A stretch of DNA of 64,000 bases from the NCBI GenBank assembly GCA_026413225.1, contig CM048557.1, positions 60,130,987 through 60,194,986 on the forward strand, written 5' to 3'. Below the pieces are notes generated by a model. The model saw only the letters and a program-made list of their open reading frames with translations, did not search any database and was not told where the DNA came from. Both the position numbers and the translations under genes were made by a program. Shown here in pieces: positions 10,845 to 22,083 of the stretch; position 1 is the first letter of the stretch; every line of letters starts with the position of its first letter. The stretch is from Otis tarda. Its lineage: Eukaryota; Chordata; Aves; Otidiformes; Otididae.

Positions 10845-13800
10845 CTGGAGCAAGAGATTTAGTTAGCACACTGACCACTGCTAGAGCAGGTGAGTCTGCC
10901 TTTCTTCCCTCACTGGCTTGAGGTGGGAACACAGCAAGACAACTCTCTACAAGTTGCCACTGCCACCTCCTCCTACATGGAGGGAGATAAAGCAGCATGT
11001 GACTGCCAACATGAGCCACTGAGCACACCATGAGGCCAGCTCTTTATTCTCATAGCCCATGAGCAATCAAACCTGTGGTCAGAAGTAACTACTGCAGCTA
11101 TCTCCTAGCCACAAGTCAAAGAAGGGATGAGAATCCTGATTACACAGCAACAGCTGCCAGCAGGTCCACTTTATCTGGTGCTCAGAACACCAGGTAGGAC
11201 ATACCAAGATAGCCAGATACAGTAAGGGATAAGCAGAGCACTGGCATCCCCACCCCCTCAAGCTATGATTTTAAGTCTTGATTCTCTCCATGTGCCTACA
11301 AAGGTCCTTTCAGATGGTCTGACAGGCATTGCCAGTGTGCGCCAAAACATGGCTCTGGCTGTAACCAGGCTTTTGCTGGTGTCTTAGGACAGCCTGACTA
11401 GGACATCACTGTATCACCACCTCTCACCTGTGCCTCGCTTCTGCAGCCGAAGCCGCTTGAGGACTTCTCCAAACTTCTCATGCTTCCCAAGGTGCGGTAG
11501 TTTGATGTGCACACCAGCACGGAGCCCTGTTCCAAGGTTGGATGGGCAGGTCAGGATGTAGCCCAAGTGTGGATTCCACATGAATTCGTAGTTTTTGGAC
11601 TTGAAGAGAGTTTCTATCTATAAATAGAGAGAATGGATGTTTAGAGATTGTTCTCTGCCTGAAGGACATAGGTCACCCATTAGTGCTCATTTACAGCTTC
11701 AGTTACATAGCAACAGCCACAACAGTTTGAACAGCTATTTAAGTCAGTCACATAAGCCCCCTCCCTTTGGAAAAAAGGGCCACCAACAAGGGGCTTTTAA
11801 GGCCTTAATTCTGCTCCTAGCAGTGAGACAAGCAAAGTTTAAGCTACACTACAAAATCTGTAGTCACTATCTGTTGGGAAGCTTGATTTAGCACACATGA
11901 AGCTGACACATCTGTCAGGATTAGAGAAGGACCTGGTAAGGCTCAAGTTCATATCAAGACTAGAAGCTGGGGAAAGCATTCAGCCTAGAAGCTTTCAGTC
12001 CAGCTTTGCTCATCCACATTCAAGCAATTTCTCCTCCTACCCAGAGAACCATGTAGAAATCCTTTAAGTGTGCCACATCAGAGGAAATATTTTAGATTTT
12101 ATAGCCACAATGCTTTGCCAATGTAGGTGTTTCAGAGCCCTCACAGCTCTGGACCTCATGAGGGTGTTCCCAGAGTCCCACACGATGGACCACCACCATG
12201 CAGGACTCAGGAGGGGGGCTTGAAAGAGTTTGCATTCTCAGCTCTAACCAGAGAAACATGTACCATTTGAACCCACAGCTCAGGCAATACCGATTTACCT
12301 GTGTTAGCCCAGTACAGAAGCGGGTAAATACTTCCTTCATGTTGCCACCTTTCTGCATGGAAATAACTCTAAGGTGATCCTCCTCATTGATCCAAACAAG
12401 GAAGGTCTTGTTATCATTGTGCCTAGGAGACAAGGCAAACAACTTGTTGTCTGTCCCACCTGACATTTTCAAGATAATTATAATAGCACCAAATTACTCA
12501 TCATTGTAGCTTTTGAGAGGCTCACTTAGTTGCTTCTTCAGAGAAATTAATCTTATTTCTTTCATCCACACAGGATCTAACAGAGTTAAGCTGGTAGTTT
12601 TCACCCTGCTCAAGAGGTAGTTTGAATGGGCCTATATCTAAACAGGTCAGAATGGATAATAACATGACATTAGCCAGTCTTACACTATCAGATCCTAAAA
12701 TCCAGTAATTTCCCTAGCTCACCTGTGGCCTGAGTTTACAAGTTTAAGATATTTCATCCGTTCAGCAGAGTTTGCAGCAGAATTATCAGTACAAACTTTG
12801 AGGCAGCCCCATAACAGTGTTGTTCATAATGACACCATGTTGACAATGTATAACAAAGCCTTTTATCAGAATCTTGTCAGATTCTGTTAAACTGCATTTT
12901 GTACCTCATCAGAGAACTAAGTTGAGCTTTCACTATTAATTTTAGATTGGGGTTCTTCAGAGATGCTACGAAAACCTCTGAACACCAATAGGCCCCTCTT
13001 GTCCTAGCTTGCAGCTGGTAGCAAGTACTATTATCAATATTTATCATGCTGATAATTTCTCAGCTTGATTAGGATCAAAAATTAACTAGTACCTGAGGAA
13101 AGTTATTTATGCAGACAACACTGAGACTTTACACTTCAAGCTTGTAGATTAGTCATGCTCAGATGACAGCACTATCTAGTGCTGGCAATCTGCAGGTAGA
13201 TGATGCAATCTTAAAGGTGACCTACAGAAACAAAGCACGCTTCCTCTGGGTTGTACTGAAGCAGCTACAGTAATAAGACTGGAGTATTACAGCTGATAAA
13301 AACCTAGCCCTTAGCTTACAAGGGAGCAAGTTAATTATGCTGCAGAAGCTCCTGAGATGCAGAGTTTTATGTAGGTGACCTACATGTAACAAGCAGAATC
13401 CTTCCATTCCACACCTCTACCAGTCAACTCATGTCACCAAGTCTCTGGGGGTAAAGTGGGGAACCTTATCACTAGTAGAGGTAAAGCCATACCAGCCCAG
13501 CATCAGTGAGTTTCTGCAAGCAGAAGTGATGAGACTACAAGGGAGCAACTATACATCCACTATCAAGTCTGAGCTAAGCCAATGCTGTGGTTTGTTATCA
13601 CAAGTTACTCTAAGCTCCTGGGACAGGAGCTGAATGTAGCAGCACATCTGCTCCTTTAGAAGTGATCTACTTTCTTAAGCTGCTGCAACTATTGTCTGGT
13701 GCTTCACAAACCTGTGCTGAATGGGCAGGCTCTGCTTACAGGCTAGCCAAGCTGGCTTGTTCCTACCAGCCCAATGTGGCACATGGTAACACTTGTCCAG

Positions 13801-16800
13801 ATTCTGCTGGTTTAGATGCAACATCCCCAGAGGATACCACACAAGTTTCTCATTAGATTCAGTAACTTGAGTTTAGAAGTTGCCATTTTGCCCAGCAGTA
13901 CAAGCCACAACCAAAACAGCAAGATTTTTTTTTTTGCAGGGATTTTGTCTGACTCCCCCCTTCCAGGCATACTCACCAGATACCTCTGGCATCAGGCCAA
14001 TCTCGTGCCATCCCAGATGCCAACAAAAGAGGAGAAACTGGCTTGTCAAACAAGAAGTGATCATCAATCAGCTGCTGCTGCTCCGCATCAGTCATGTTCC
14101 TCAGAGCATAGTACTTCCCCTTGAGATCACCTCCCAGACTACCCAGAGCTGAAAGAGAAAGTCACTTTTAGGGTGGGACCAAAGATGCTAGACATTTCCA
14201 GCACTTTAGAGATCACACACAAAGCATGGCCACGTCTGACAAGGCAGGTTGGGTTCCTCCCTTGTTTTCACCTGCAATGGCAATGCCTTTGCAGCATTAC
14301 AGAACTTAAGGCAGTATCAGATGATTTGTCTGCTCCTTCCAGGCTTACACAAGTACCCTTTGTTCCCTCACATGCCATATAGAATCATTACTGCCGCTTA
14401 ACTGCGGCAGTGGAGTGGTTTCTTCCAAGGAGAATCAAGGTCACGAATATAACAAACAGTATTATTCTAGTCAAGGACTGTTACCCTGCCCTTGAGAGGT
14501 TTTGGAACAACTACACTCTGTCTCTAGAATTGCACCTTGAATGTATCCTTTCCTCTCACTTAACAGAGTTGAGAAGCAAGAGGAAAAAAAACCCAGCTGA
14601 GGAGTTCCACTGAAAACTAGGGCTTACTCTAGTCAACTGCACATTTGGAGCAAGACTACACCTTCAAGCAAGCTGAATATTAATGAAAGTCAATTAAAAG
14701 CAGCCACAAAATACTGCAATCATGACTCAAGCCCTGAAGTTGCCACATACCTGTTACATTTCAGGTTTGAGCCATGATGAACCAGTCTCTTTCCCCACAC
14801 ACGTAGAAAGAAGCTTTCAAGATCAGCAAAGGTCAACTTAATGCAGCCCAATTTCCCTTTGACATGTGCTCTTGCTCTCAGCTACAAACTGCAATGCTGA
14901 GGCAGCTGTAATGTAATGAGCCTTCTTCAGGGAAGGCTCCATGTTCAGACTAAGTCTTGAGGGAGGCTGCTTTTGCCAGCTGCCTCCATTCTCAAACTAC
15001 AAAGAACACCACTTGCCCAAAGGACATAAGTAGCTCCTCCAGTGCACCCAGTTCACTTTACCTTCAACAGAGAGCTTTTCGATAGCCCGCCTCTCTCCTC
15101 GACTACAGTGCGGGGGAAGACAGAATCCACGGATGCTTCTACCAGTTCTGACACGGGAACTTAGCACATAATTGGGATCCAGGTCATCACCTCCCTACAA
15201 GATTAGGAAACCAGTGAGCACAACCCTGTTGTCAAGACACCCGCCCTAAATACATGTAGCTCCCATGCATTAAGAGTGCACCTTATACTTGAGATACAAC
15301 TACTTGGCCTGTAATCTGGTGTCTTACTTCAGGACCACTTTCTTCAGCATTAGGCTGAACAGCCCGTATAACACAACTCTTGTTTTGACACCAGACTACA
15401 GCTACTAAGTATGTGCTAGAAGACAAATACCATCAGATGTCCATTTCAGACTACAGTCCAGGCTTCCGCTGCCCCTTCAGATCTGCAATCTAGAGGTATA
15501 AACATGAGGAAAACCCTTGTTGTTTAAGTAGGTGTTTACTCTTGCAAGGGAGAATTATTCACTGCTGTCAAAGTCTTAATTTCTTGTCAAGATTACCCAA
15601 GGCTGGCCAACAAACATGGCATTCGGAATTCCTACAGTCTACAGTAATATTTGAAATCCATAAAATGGGCAGAAGTTTTTACTCCTAGCCGTAACAACAT
15701 ACTATTCCATAGTATGAGACCGCCAGGTGATATTTAAGATCCAAGATCAGACAGTAGAAAGTATTAAGTTTTATGTCAGTCCTTGACTCCTAGGAGAGTG
15801 TTGTTTAGCTTGACTACTACAGCCCACAGTTCATGGAAATACACGTTGAACGTGTTTGGCATGATCTACGTCACAGCAGCACACGAAGCAACCTCCTGCG
15901 GCACGCCAGCTGCCTGGTTCTACCCAGCCACTGACATCCTAGAGCAGTAAGCTCTCCAGTCTGATTGCACTGGACACATAGCCTGTGGGTCTGAGCTGGG
16001 TGACAGCGGCAGAACAGAGCCAGAGCAATCAGTTTAGGCAGCTGCCAACACCTTTACCTAGTCCTCAGACCAGTAGGCATCAGTAATTGATCAAAAGTTT
16101 ATACCTGCAGGTTATCAGCGTTCAGGTCAGTCTTGTGCTCATCAGTTGGTTTGTAGCCACCGTGCCTGTCTTCAATAACTGGATCAAAGAGCTCCTTAAA
16201 CACATCATAGGATTCTTCATCACCAGCTACGCATCCTACTGTCATAATGAAGGGATGGCCTGGAGTGGTAATAAAGTCAGAAGAGCTAAGTTTGGGTGAT
16301 GTTTGGCTGTACTCCAGCGCAGCACTAACCAGGCAAGTTCTTTAGTTGTAGGTCTAGTCACTTAGAAATGCATTCTTACATGAAAACATTTGGAGAGACC
16401 CTACATTTTACACTTCATTCAGTTAGTCAAATGCAGCGCTATGGAAACCCATAGCTGTCACCATTAAACCACGCTCATTTCTCCAGCTTGGTTTAGGACA
16501 AATTTTCACAGCACATCCGATTTCACTAGCTAATTTAGACCACTGGATAGAACTTTATGTCTAAACAATCATGCTTTACTGTAAGCAAGCATGCTTTGCT
16601 TTTTGTTCTTTCTGCTACAGACAGAGCTGCATTTCTGTAGTCTGCTCATAAATACCACCTCCACAAGATTAGCTTTAAGTCACCATATTCAAAAGCACCA
16701 GTTACTTCAGCTGGCTCACACAGAATATTCTCAGCGCATTTTACCAGGATTATCAACCCCAGTCTGAATGACATCATCCAGGGTGAAGCCACTGGGCGTG

Positions 16801-17579
16801 ACTCTGTCTCTCAGTTTCTTGTATAAATCCAGGGTTAGAACTTTGGCCATGTGGTTGTTGTGGGTGCTCAGGTCCGGGTACTCCTCATCAGGAGGCAGTC
16901 TCTGATTATTTAGTTGGGCCATTTTGATATTGCTAGAGTAAAAATAAATACTGTAATGTTAACATGTAAACACATCTGCTCCCCCTGTTTTAATAGAAGT
17001 GCTAGAGAACATCAGGTAACCAGTTTAGAAAAGGAACAGACCAGAACAGCCAGGTAAGCCCACATTTCCCCCTTGGTTGTGTTATAATTAGAACACATTC
17101 GGTTTGTGTTTTGTTGTTTGGTTTTTTTGTTGTTCAGATTGACAGTATTTAGCAGAGCAGTTACATAATTTAAGTATCTGGGAATTGATATGTCAAATCA
17201 CAGCAAGGAACATGGCTTGATAGAACAAGGTGTCTTAACACAGCCATGCATTCAGAGCCATCTCTCAATGCTTTACGCGATTTGCCTCTCAGTAGCTCAA
17301 GAGCCTTGGGTGCTGTTGTCAAGAAGCACTTCCAGTAAGGAGGGAGAACAGATCATTATACAGATCTAACGGTCCCCAGCCGTTACCTGGGTTGTCAACC
17401 CCAGTCTGGATGACATCATCCAGCGTAAATCCACTGGAAGTCTGCTTATCCCTCAACTTCTTGTACAGGTCCAGGGTCAACACCTTGGCCATGTGATTGT
17501 TGTGAGCGCTCAGGTCAGGTAACTCGTCAGCAGGAGAGTACTTCATCTTCAGGAGGTTGTGGCTGTTTGAGAACGGCAT
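10666..17579 (-). CDS. CKB: Creatine kinase B-type (brain), complete gene
   Basis: CKB moves phosphate reversibly between ATP and creatine in the cytosol, buffering ATP in brain, smooth muscle and other high-demand tissue; it works as a dimer. Coding segments (minus strand): 17579-17387 (exon 2a), 16259-16105, 15194-15062, 14148-13977, 12422-12299, 11617-11428 and 10844-10666. All junctions have AG/GT borders, and the segments sum to 1,146 bases, or 381 residues plus stop, the exact family length. Visible landmarks are His66 after the conserved VDNPG, the Glu231-Glu232 pair in the NEEDH motif, the reactive Cys283 in TCPSNLG, the flexible [11 protein letters not shown] loop at about 321-331, and the C-terminal PAQK. 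No frameshift or lost catalytic residue is seen. The start is the [11 protein letters not shown] conserved in CK proteins. An alternative first coding exon (2b) gives a 376-residue form. Confidence 0.98.
11428..11617 (-). CDS. CKB: CKB exon 7
   Basis: This 190-base exon lies between TTTATAG and GTGAGAG. It encodes residues 260-322, including the [11 protein letters not shown] motif with reactive Cys283 and a basic helix ending QKRGT. The exon length and phases match the CK family. Confidence 0.97.
12299..12422 (-). CDS. CKB: CKB exon 6
   Basis: This 124-base exon lies between TCCTAG and GTAAATC. It encodes residues 219-259 (HNDNKTF to CTGLTQ), including the acidic NEEDH motif whose Glu232 is the proposed catalytic base in creatine kinases. 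Confidence 0.97.
13977..14148 (-). CDS. CKB: CKB exon 5
   Basis: This 172-base exon lies between CTTTCAG and GTGAGTA. It completes Ala161, encodes residues 162-217 (LGSLGGD to PDARGI) and begins Trp218. Sequence is strongly CK-like ([15 protein letters not shown]). Confidence 0.97.
15062..15194 (-). CDS. CKB: CKB exon 4
   Basis: This 133-base exon lies between TTGTAG and GTAAAGT. It encodes residues 117-160, including [20 protein letters not shown], whose arginines contact the nucleotide phosphates in this family. Confidence 0.97.
16105..16259 (-). CDS. CKB: CKB exon 3
   Basis: This 155-base exon lies between CTCCAG and GTATAAA. It completes Gly65, then encodes residues 66-116 ([13 protein letters not shown] to NADNLQ). 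Both alternative upstream exons end in the same phase and join it in frame. Confidence 0.97.
16745..16932 (-). CDS. CKB: CKB alternative first coding exon 2b
   Basis: This is a diverged duplicate of exon 2a, closer to exon 3. An acceptor (TTTTTACTCTAG) ends at 16933, ten leader bases follow, and an ATG in strong context (A at -3, G at +4) sits at 16922-16920. A donor (CCTG then GTAAAA) follows 16745. It encodes 59 residues beginning [19 protein letters not shown]. From PDLS to VDNP 40 of 44 residues match exon 2a, although many codons differ silently, so selection has kept both. It gives a 376-residue kinase when used instead of exon 2a. N-terminal heterogeneity of chicken B-CK mRNAs (Ba and Bb forms) is known to me from memory and fits this layout. 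If both exons were included, a stop codon would follow at once, so the two should be mutually exclusive. Confidence 0.93.
16933..17386. other. CKB: CKB intron between exons 2a and 2b
   Basis: This 454-base spacer separates the two alternative exons. On the minus strand its notable content is an A/C-rich tract at 17140-17100, about 170-200 bases upstream of exon 2b, a kind of sequence that can bind splicing regulators. Nothing else stands out. Confidence 0.6.
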
Positions 17580-17599
17580 GTCTGACCCTACCGCAGTCA
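17387..17599 (-). CDS. CKB: CKB first coding exon 2a
   Basis: An acceptor with a good pyrimidine tract (CTTTCTCCCTTAG) ends at 17600. After 20 bases of leader the ATG at 17579-17577 starts [15 protein letters not shown], the standard CK N-terminus, and the coding part runs to 17387 before GTAACG. It encodes 64 residues plus one base of Gly65. A second in-frame ATG (Met12), with A at both -3 and +4, follows the first, which has G at -3 and C at +4. Confidence 0.96.
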
Positions 17600-17799
17600 C
17601 TAAGGGAGAAAGAGGGGAAACCTATCACTGGGGGCTCACGAGGCCTCCGAACGACCCTGGAGAAAGCCAGGCACCCAGGCAAGGTCACCTTGGCTGCCGT
17701 TCCACCCGTGCCTTTCACACCTTTGCTGCCACACCGCCTTTCACAAGAGCCAGGAAGGAGGAAAGAAAAAGAGTTCCTCACCTCCACTGGCCTTGCCCC

Positions 17800-18130
17800 G
17801 TGCTTAGAGCATCCCAGCCGCCCGGGCAGAGGCTCTCCCCGCGCCTCCGGGGCACCGCCCGTGGGCAGGGACGCGCCCAAGGTCGCGCAGACCGGCCGTT
17901 GGCAGCTCCGGCGCGGAACGGCCGTGCCGCCACGGGACCCCGGCGCGGGCGGCAGGTCAGCGGAGCGGCCGGTGAGCGGAGCGGCCCCGCGATGCCCTCA
18001 ACGGGTAGACGCCTGCGCCTCTTCCCGCCGCTATCGTGCTGAGGCGGGAGGGCGAGGAGCTGTAACGGCCGGCGCCCCGCGAGCCCCGGCTGCTCCCCGG
18101 GATGGGGGCATCTAAGGAGCCATTACACAA
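17800..18130. promoter_or_regulatory. CKB: CpG-rich segment in CKB intron 1
   Basis: This part of intron 1 is dense in CpG and together with 18400-18720 forms the CKB CpG island. It has long open frames on the plus strand that are explained by composition. It may carry intronic regulatory sites; none can be named with confidence. Confidence 0.6.
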
Positions 18131-18342
18131 CAGACGGCTCCCTCGGGAAACCGGGCTGGGGCGAGCATATGTAACTACCCTGCTAAATACCGGGTTAATC
18201 TGGTTTTAAGAGTGGGGGCCCCGCTCCAGCTGGGGACAAGCCCGGTGAGCACCTGCGCCGCGCCCCGCGTCGGCCCCCCCGCCGCACCCGCAGCCCCGCT
18301 CTCCCTCCTCAGACAGACCGGCTCCACCCCGCACACTGGAGG

Positions 18343-18360
18343 AAAAAAAAAAAAAAAAAA
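18343..18360. repeat. A18 homopolymer in CKB intron 1
   Basis: An uninterrupted run of 18 A on the plus strand (T on the gene strand) begins about 45 bases inside intron 1. It is likely length-variable and prone to sequencing error. Confidence 0.9.
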
Positions 18361-18406
18361 TTCTTATTTTCAAGCTGCAAGACGGCTCGGCTGCCCCGGG
18401 ACTTAC

Positions 18407-18480
18407 CGAGGGCTCCGCAGCCAATGCAACGACCTCCGCACCCGCTCAGCGTCCTGCTGCTGCCCGAGTCAGAGTGGAAC
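18407..18480 (-). other. CKB: CKB non-coding exon 1
   Basis: The exon ends at 18407 before a consensus donor (CCTCG then GTAAGT). Its start near 18480 is inferred as about 30 bases downstream of the TATATAAAA box. It holds no ATG-initiated frame of note and would splice to either exon 2a (806-base intron) or exon 2b (1,473-base intron). Confidence 0.75.
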
Positions 18481-18502
18481 CCCAGCACCCCCGCCGCGGC
18501 TC

Positions 18503-18565
18503 TTTTATATAGAGCGTGAGCCGCTGTCCCATTGGCGGCTATTTATAGCCCATTCATTCCATTGG
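18503..18565 (-). promoter_or_regulatory. CKB: CKB core promoter with paired CCAAT and TATA elements
   Basis: In transcription order the minus strand shows CCAAT (18565-18561), CTATAAATAG (18548-18539), CCAAT (18535-18531) and TATATAAAA (18511-18503). This alternation is the arrangement described for mammalian CKB promoters, where the upstream TATAAATA resembles the muscle CK gene and the downstream box sets the start. The elements lie in a GC-rich stretch. Transcription should start near 18480. Confidence 0.88.
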
Positions 18566-20351
18566 GCCAGGCGCGGGAGGGCGAGGCAAGTGCCGTGCCG
18601 CCGGCCGGGTGGGGGGTTGCCGCCATTTTGCTTGGCCTCGGTGGGGGATCGTGGCTGGGGGGATGTTAGGGGCCGCGGGGGGGCCGGGAAGGCTCGGCCA
18701 GGGCTGCTCCCCGCAGCGGAGAAGCAATGGCGGCCTTGGTGACTTCATTAAACACGTATAGGCATGCAGAAATCCATTTTGGTGCTCCATGAGCCAAGGG
18801 TTGTCCACAGGTGGCAGTGCCATTGCACATCAATGCGGGCACAGCGGCATGTGGCTGTTCAGGCTTCACACTTTGATTGAGGATTCAGTGGCAGGTGTAA
18901 GAACCTGCTGTTCTAAAAACAAGGGCATCGTTGTGTCAGGACTGGCATGCCCTGAGTCGCATGAGTGATTAACTGCCCCCGAGATGGCTTGGCAGAAGCC
19001 ACTGCCATGGCAAATGGGAGCAGCGGCCTCATTCTGCAGAGAAGGGATGTGCTGCTCGCCCTGCACCTCGCCTCCAGCACCTGCCAAGCCGTGGGCTCGT
19101 TTCACAGTTTAATTTGAAAGGAACTAGGGTGGTTGTGTAGCACAGTGACTCTCCTGCTCTTGTGTGCGAAAAAAAACCCACCAAGTCTTAAGTTTTATTG
19201 GAGGGTGACCTTCTGTCTTTCCCACCGAAGACAGAAGCAGGAAGGCTGGGATTTGACCCACCTAAAGCTCACCTGAAATTCAGGAAAATAGTGGCTTCCG
19301 CTGGTCTCTTTGTAGGAAAGAGTAAGGTTTGTCCCAAGGCTAAGATGCAGCTGAGAATCCCATTGTTTGCAGAAATAAATATATTAATAATGTGAATAAC
19401 TAACTTTTACCTTTACATAACAGTTTATCTTTCTCTGACGTGTACTTCTCACAGCAGAACCCACGTTTATCCTCCTGTCCAAACAGAGAGTGTACTTATC
19501 CATGCGAACGCAGATCTGTGTCGCAGAGTTGCTTTCTTTGACACGAGTTGTGAACGTCAGGAGACATCTGCAGAAACTCTTTCCCCACCACAGTTCTTTC
19601 AGCACCACAACCAGTACCCTCACCCCCACAAGGAGAGGCATGTGCGCTTTGCAGAACTGCTTAGGATTTTTAAAAAATAATATACATGTAGAGGAAATCA
19701 TTGCAAAACTAAAAGCATAAACTGCTTCAAATAAAAAAGCCTTGTGTTTGGCTGCCATCCAGATTTCCAAGTTATTCCAGGTCTGATAGACTGAGATGCT
19801 GAGTACACAGATCTCCAGGAGAAGCCAAGGGCTCAGCATCTGTGCAAGTCTGGTCTCTTATCTCCCGGATCAAAGAACAAATCCTCTCTCTAGGTCTCCT
19901 CTGCCTTTCTGACCTCACAAAATCTTCCCCTATGTTTTACTAGTTTCACACAACACTCATGCTTCAAAATAGTGCAAGTTGCAAATAATGCCATCCTAAG
20001 CAATTATTAAATGAATGTAAGTGTAAAATCGTACCCAGAGTCCTCAAAATAAATGTAATATTGCTGGGTGACCTCAGTTGCACACAGTTCTGATTGTGGA
20101 TTTTTTAATGTAAAAAAAAAACCTCAGTTTTTTATTTTTAATGTATAAGAATAGAAAAAAACCCCTAAGAACATTTTCTTACATTATACCATATTTCTGT
20201 GGTGTTTTTCTTCACAAAAAAAAAATATATATCAGGGTAGGTACTGAAGGCTCCTTCTGTCTTGTTCCATAATCTGTTGCCACACAAACAGAGGAGCAAT
20301 CAACTGTTCTGTACTATAATTGTTCTGTAGATTCGAAGAGTCAAGGTCACC

Positions 20352-20529
20352 TCAAAAACCAAAATCCAAGGATCCCTTTCTGTTCATTGGATACACTCTT
20401 TTCCTCCCAGTCTTGCAGAACAGGGAATACCAGTCATTACAGTCATTATAAACTGGGAGTATTCTCAATGCACCATTCATTACAGCACTTCCGACACAGG
20501 CAGACGCCTCTTCTTCACAAAACTTTTGT
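20352..20529 (-). other. Candidate terminal exon of an unrecognised minus-strand transcript
   Basis: A strong acceptor with a long pyrimidine tract (ending CTTCTTTTCAG) precedes 20529 on the minus strand. The open frame after it runs 58 codons to a TGA at 20354-20352, and an AATAAA hexamer lies downstream at 20136-20131. It contains the segment VYNDCNDWYSLFC. I recognise no family. The frame joins in phase with the candidate exon at 22254-22084. Confidence 0.25.
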
Positions 20530-22083
20530 CTGAAAAGAAGACATGGAAAGAGAGTCACAGGCACAAATCAACCAAAATATATCCAATTCACACGTTTAAT
20601 AAACAGTGCACCATCTACTTCCTTTTCCTCACCGCTATTTGACAAATTTCTAGCATGCAGTAAGTCAGAAGTGGCTATTACCTCACTGGGTTTTATTCAG
20701 ACAGCATTTTAAGATTTGCTGAAAGCTGTGCGTAAATTGGATCCTACCTTTGTTACAGCATCCTAGCCCAGCTTCCCCGGTGACTTAATTATAGATGCTG
20801 TGCCATGTGTCAACAGTCTCTGATCAACCGTTTTATCTAGTTCATCTGCTGAGAGAATCCTTTCTTTGGATAAGCTTGTATGGCCTGTTAGACTGTGATA
20901 AAGGCACCAATACTTACTTTTCGTACTGGGATGATATCTTAGTGCATACTGACTTACAGCTACGTTGCCGTTCTGCAGCTCAGGATGGAAAGGTGGGGTG
21001 ATTACTCCAGAGATCTCTGCGCTGAGCTTTAACAATGAAGAATGAAGGGAAGTTAATCATGGGCCATGGAGCTAACTTCCTAAGAGGCTTAATTATAAAT
21101 GTTGTGTAGTGTACAACTGCAAGAGGAGATGGGTGTTAGCTAGTGAATGTGTCTTCTGAAATTACTCACGTGAACGTAAGACGAACCTGAAGAATTAGGG
21201 GACAAACATATTCCTGAAAATCTAGAAGAATATTCCAAATTAGGAAACAGCAAGAGAAAGTAGTTTGCTATAAACAACTGAATTGTTTCCAATTCCTAAT
21301 TGACAACTAAACAGCACTTGAAAATTAAACATAACACTCATGTATCAGTAGATTAAAGGAACTGGTTATAGCTGCATCTGCTTAACTTCCCAAATGAAAC
21401 TTCTCTTCCCATTTACATTTATCGCTTAAAATATATTTCCCTAGTTATTATCCTCAGTGTATTTTTTTCACAGTGCATAGGCAGTCTGTTGAAAATTACT
21501 GATCATTTCCAGTAAGCTGAGTGCCTGTGGAAACTAGGAGTTGCTGAGTGTCTTGATCTTGCATACAGTCAGACCCACAGTGGTCTGAACAGCAGTTCAT
21601 CATGCGAAAGAAAGGAAATAATAACATAAACAATGACAAATATAACCAATGACACTAAAAATGACAGACAAAAAATAAGGTTGGTGCAAATATAAAGGCA
21701 CAGTAGAGCCATGATTGCCAGTCAGAAAAACAGCTGAGTAGGAGTTCGCAGTTTAAGAAACCTCTGAAACTGCATACATTATGTTTAGATTAAATGGAGG
21801 AGAGTTTCATAACTAAATAACAAAGACTACTGCAATTACGATAAGGGCAGGTCAATAGCATAACTAAAAAATATGTTCTCACTGAAGGTAATGGGCAAAA
21901 ATTCCCTTATACTTGATGGAATCACATTCCTTTTAAAAAAATCACAAATTGACATCTAAATGGCTCTCCATTACTGTGTTCTTGATTGTGGAAGGATGAC
22001 TTTTCCTCCACCATCATGCATTACCGGTTACTGGTGAAGGCAGCACCGTACACAGCATTATCTGATTTAGCCGGGAACGTTAC

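Larger units (their letters stand above)
10845..16104 (-). other. CKB: CKB introns 3 to 7
   Basis: The introns are 910 (16104-15195), 913 (15061-14149), 1,554 (13976-12423), 681 (12298-11618) and 583 bases (11427-10845), all GT-AG. No repeat insertion is recognised. The only structural oddity is a short perfect inverted repeat at 14391-14410 in intron 4. Confidence 0.85.

Noticed and set aside
17557-18115. Overlapping plus-strand frames opposite CKB exon 2a and intron 1
   Set aside because: They are antisense shadows of a CpG island and the CKB exon.
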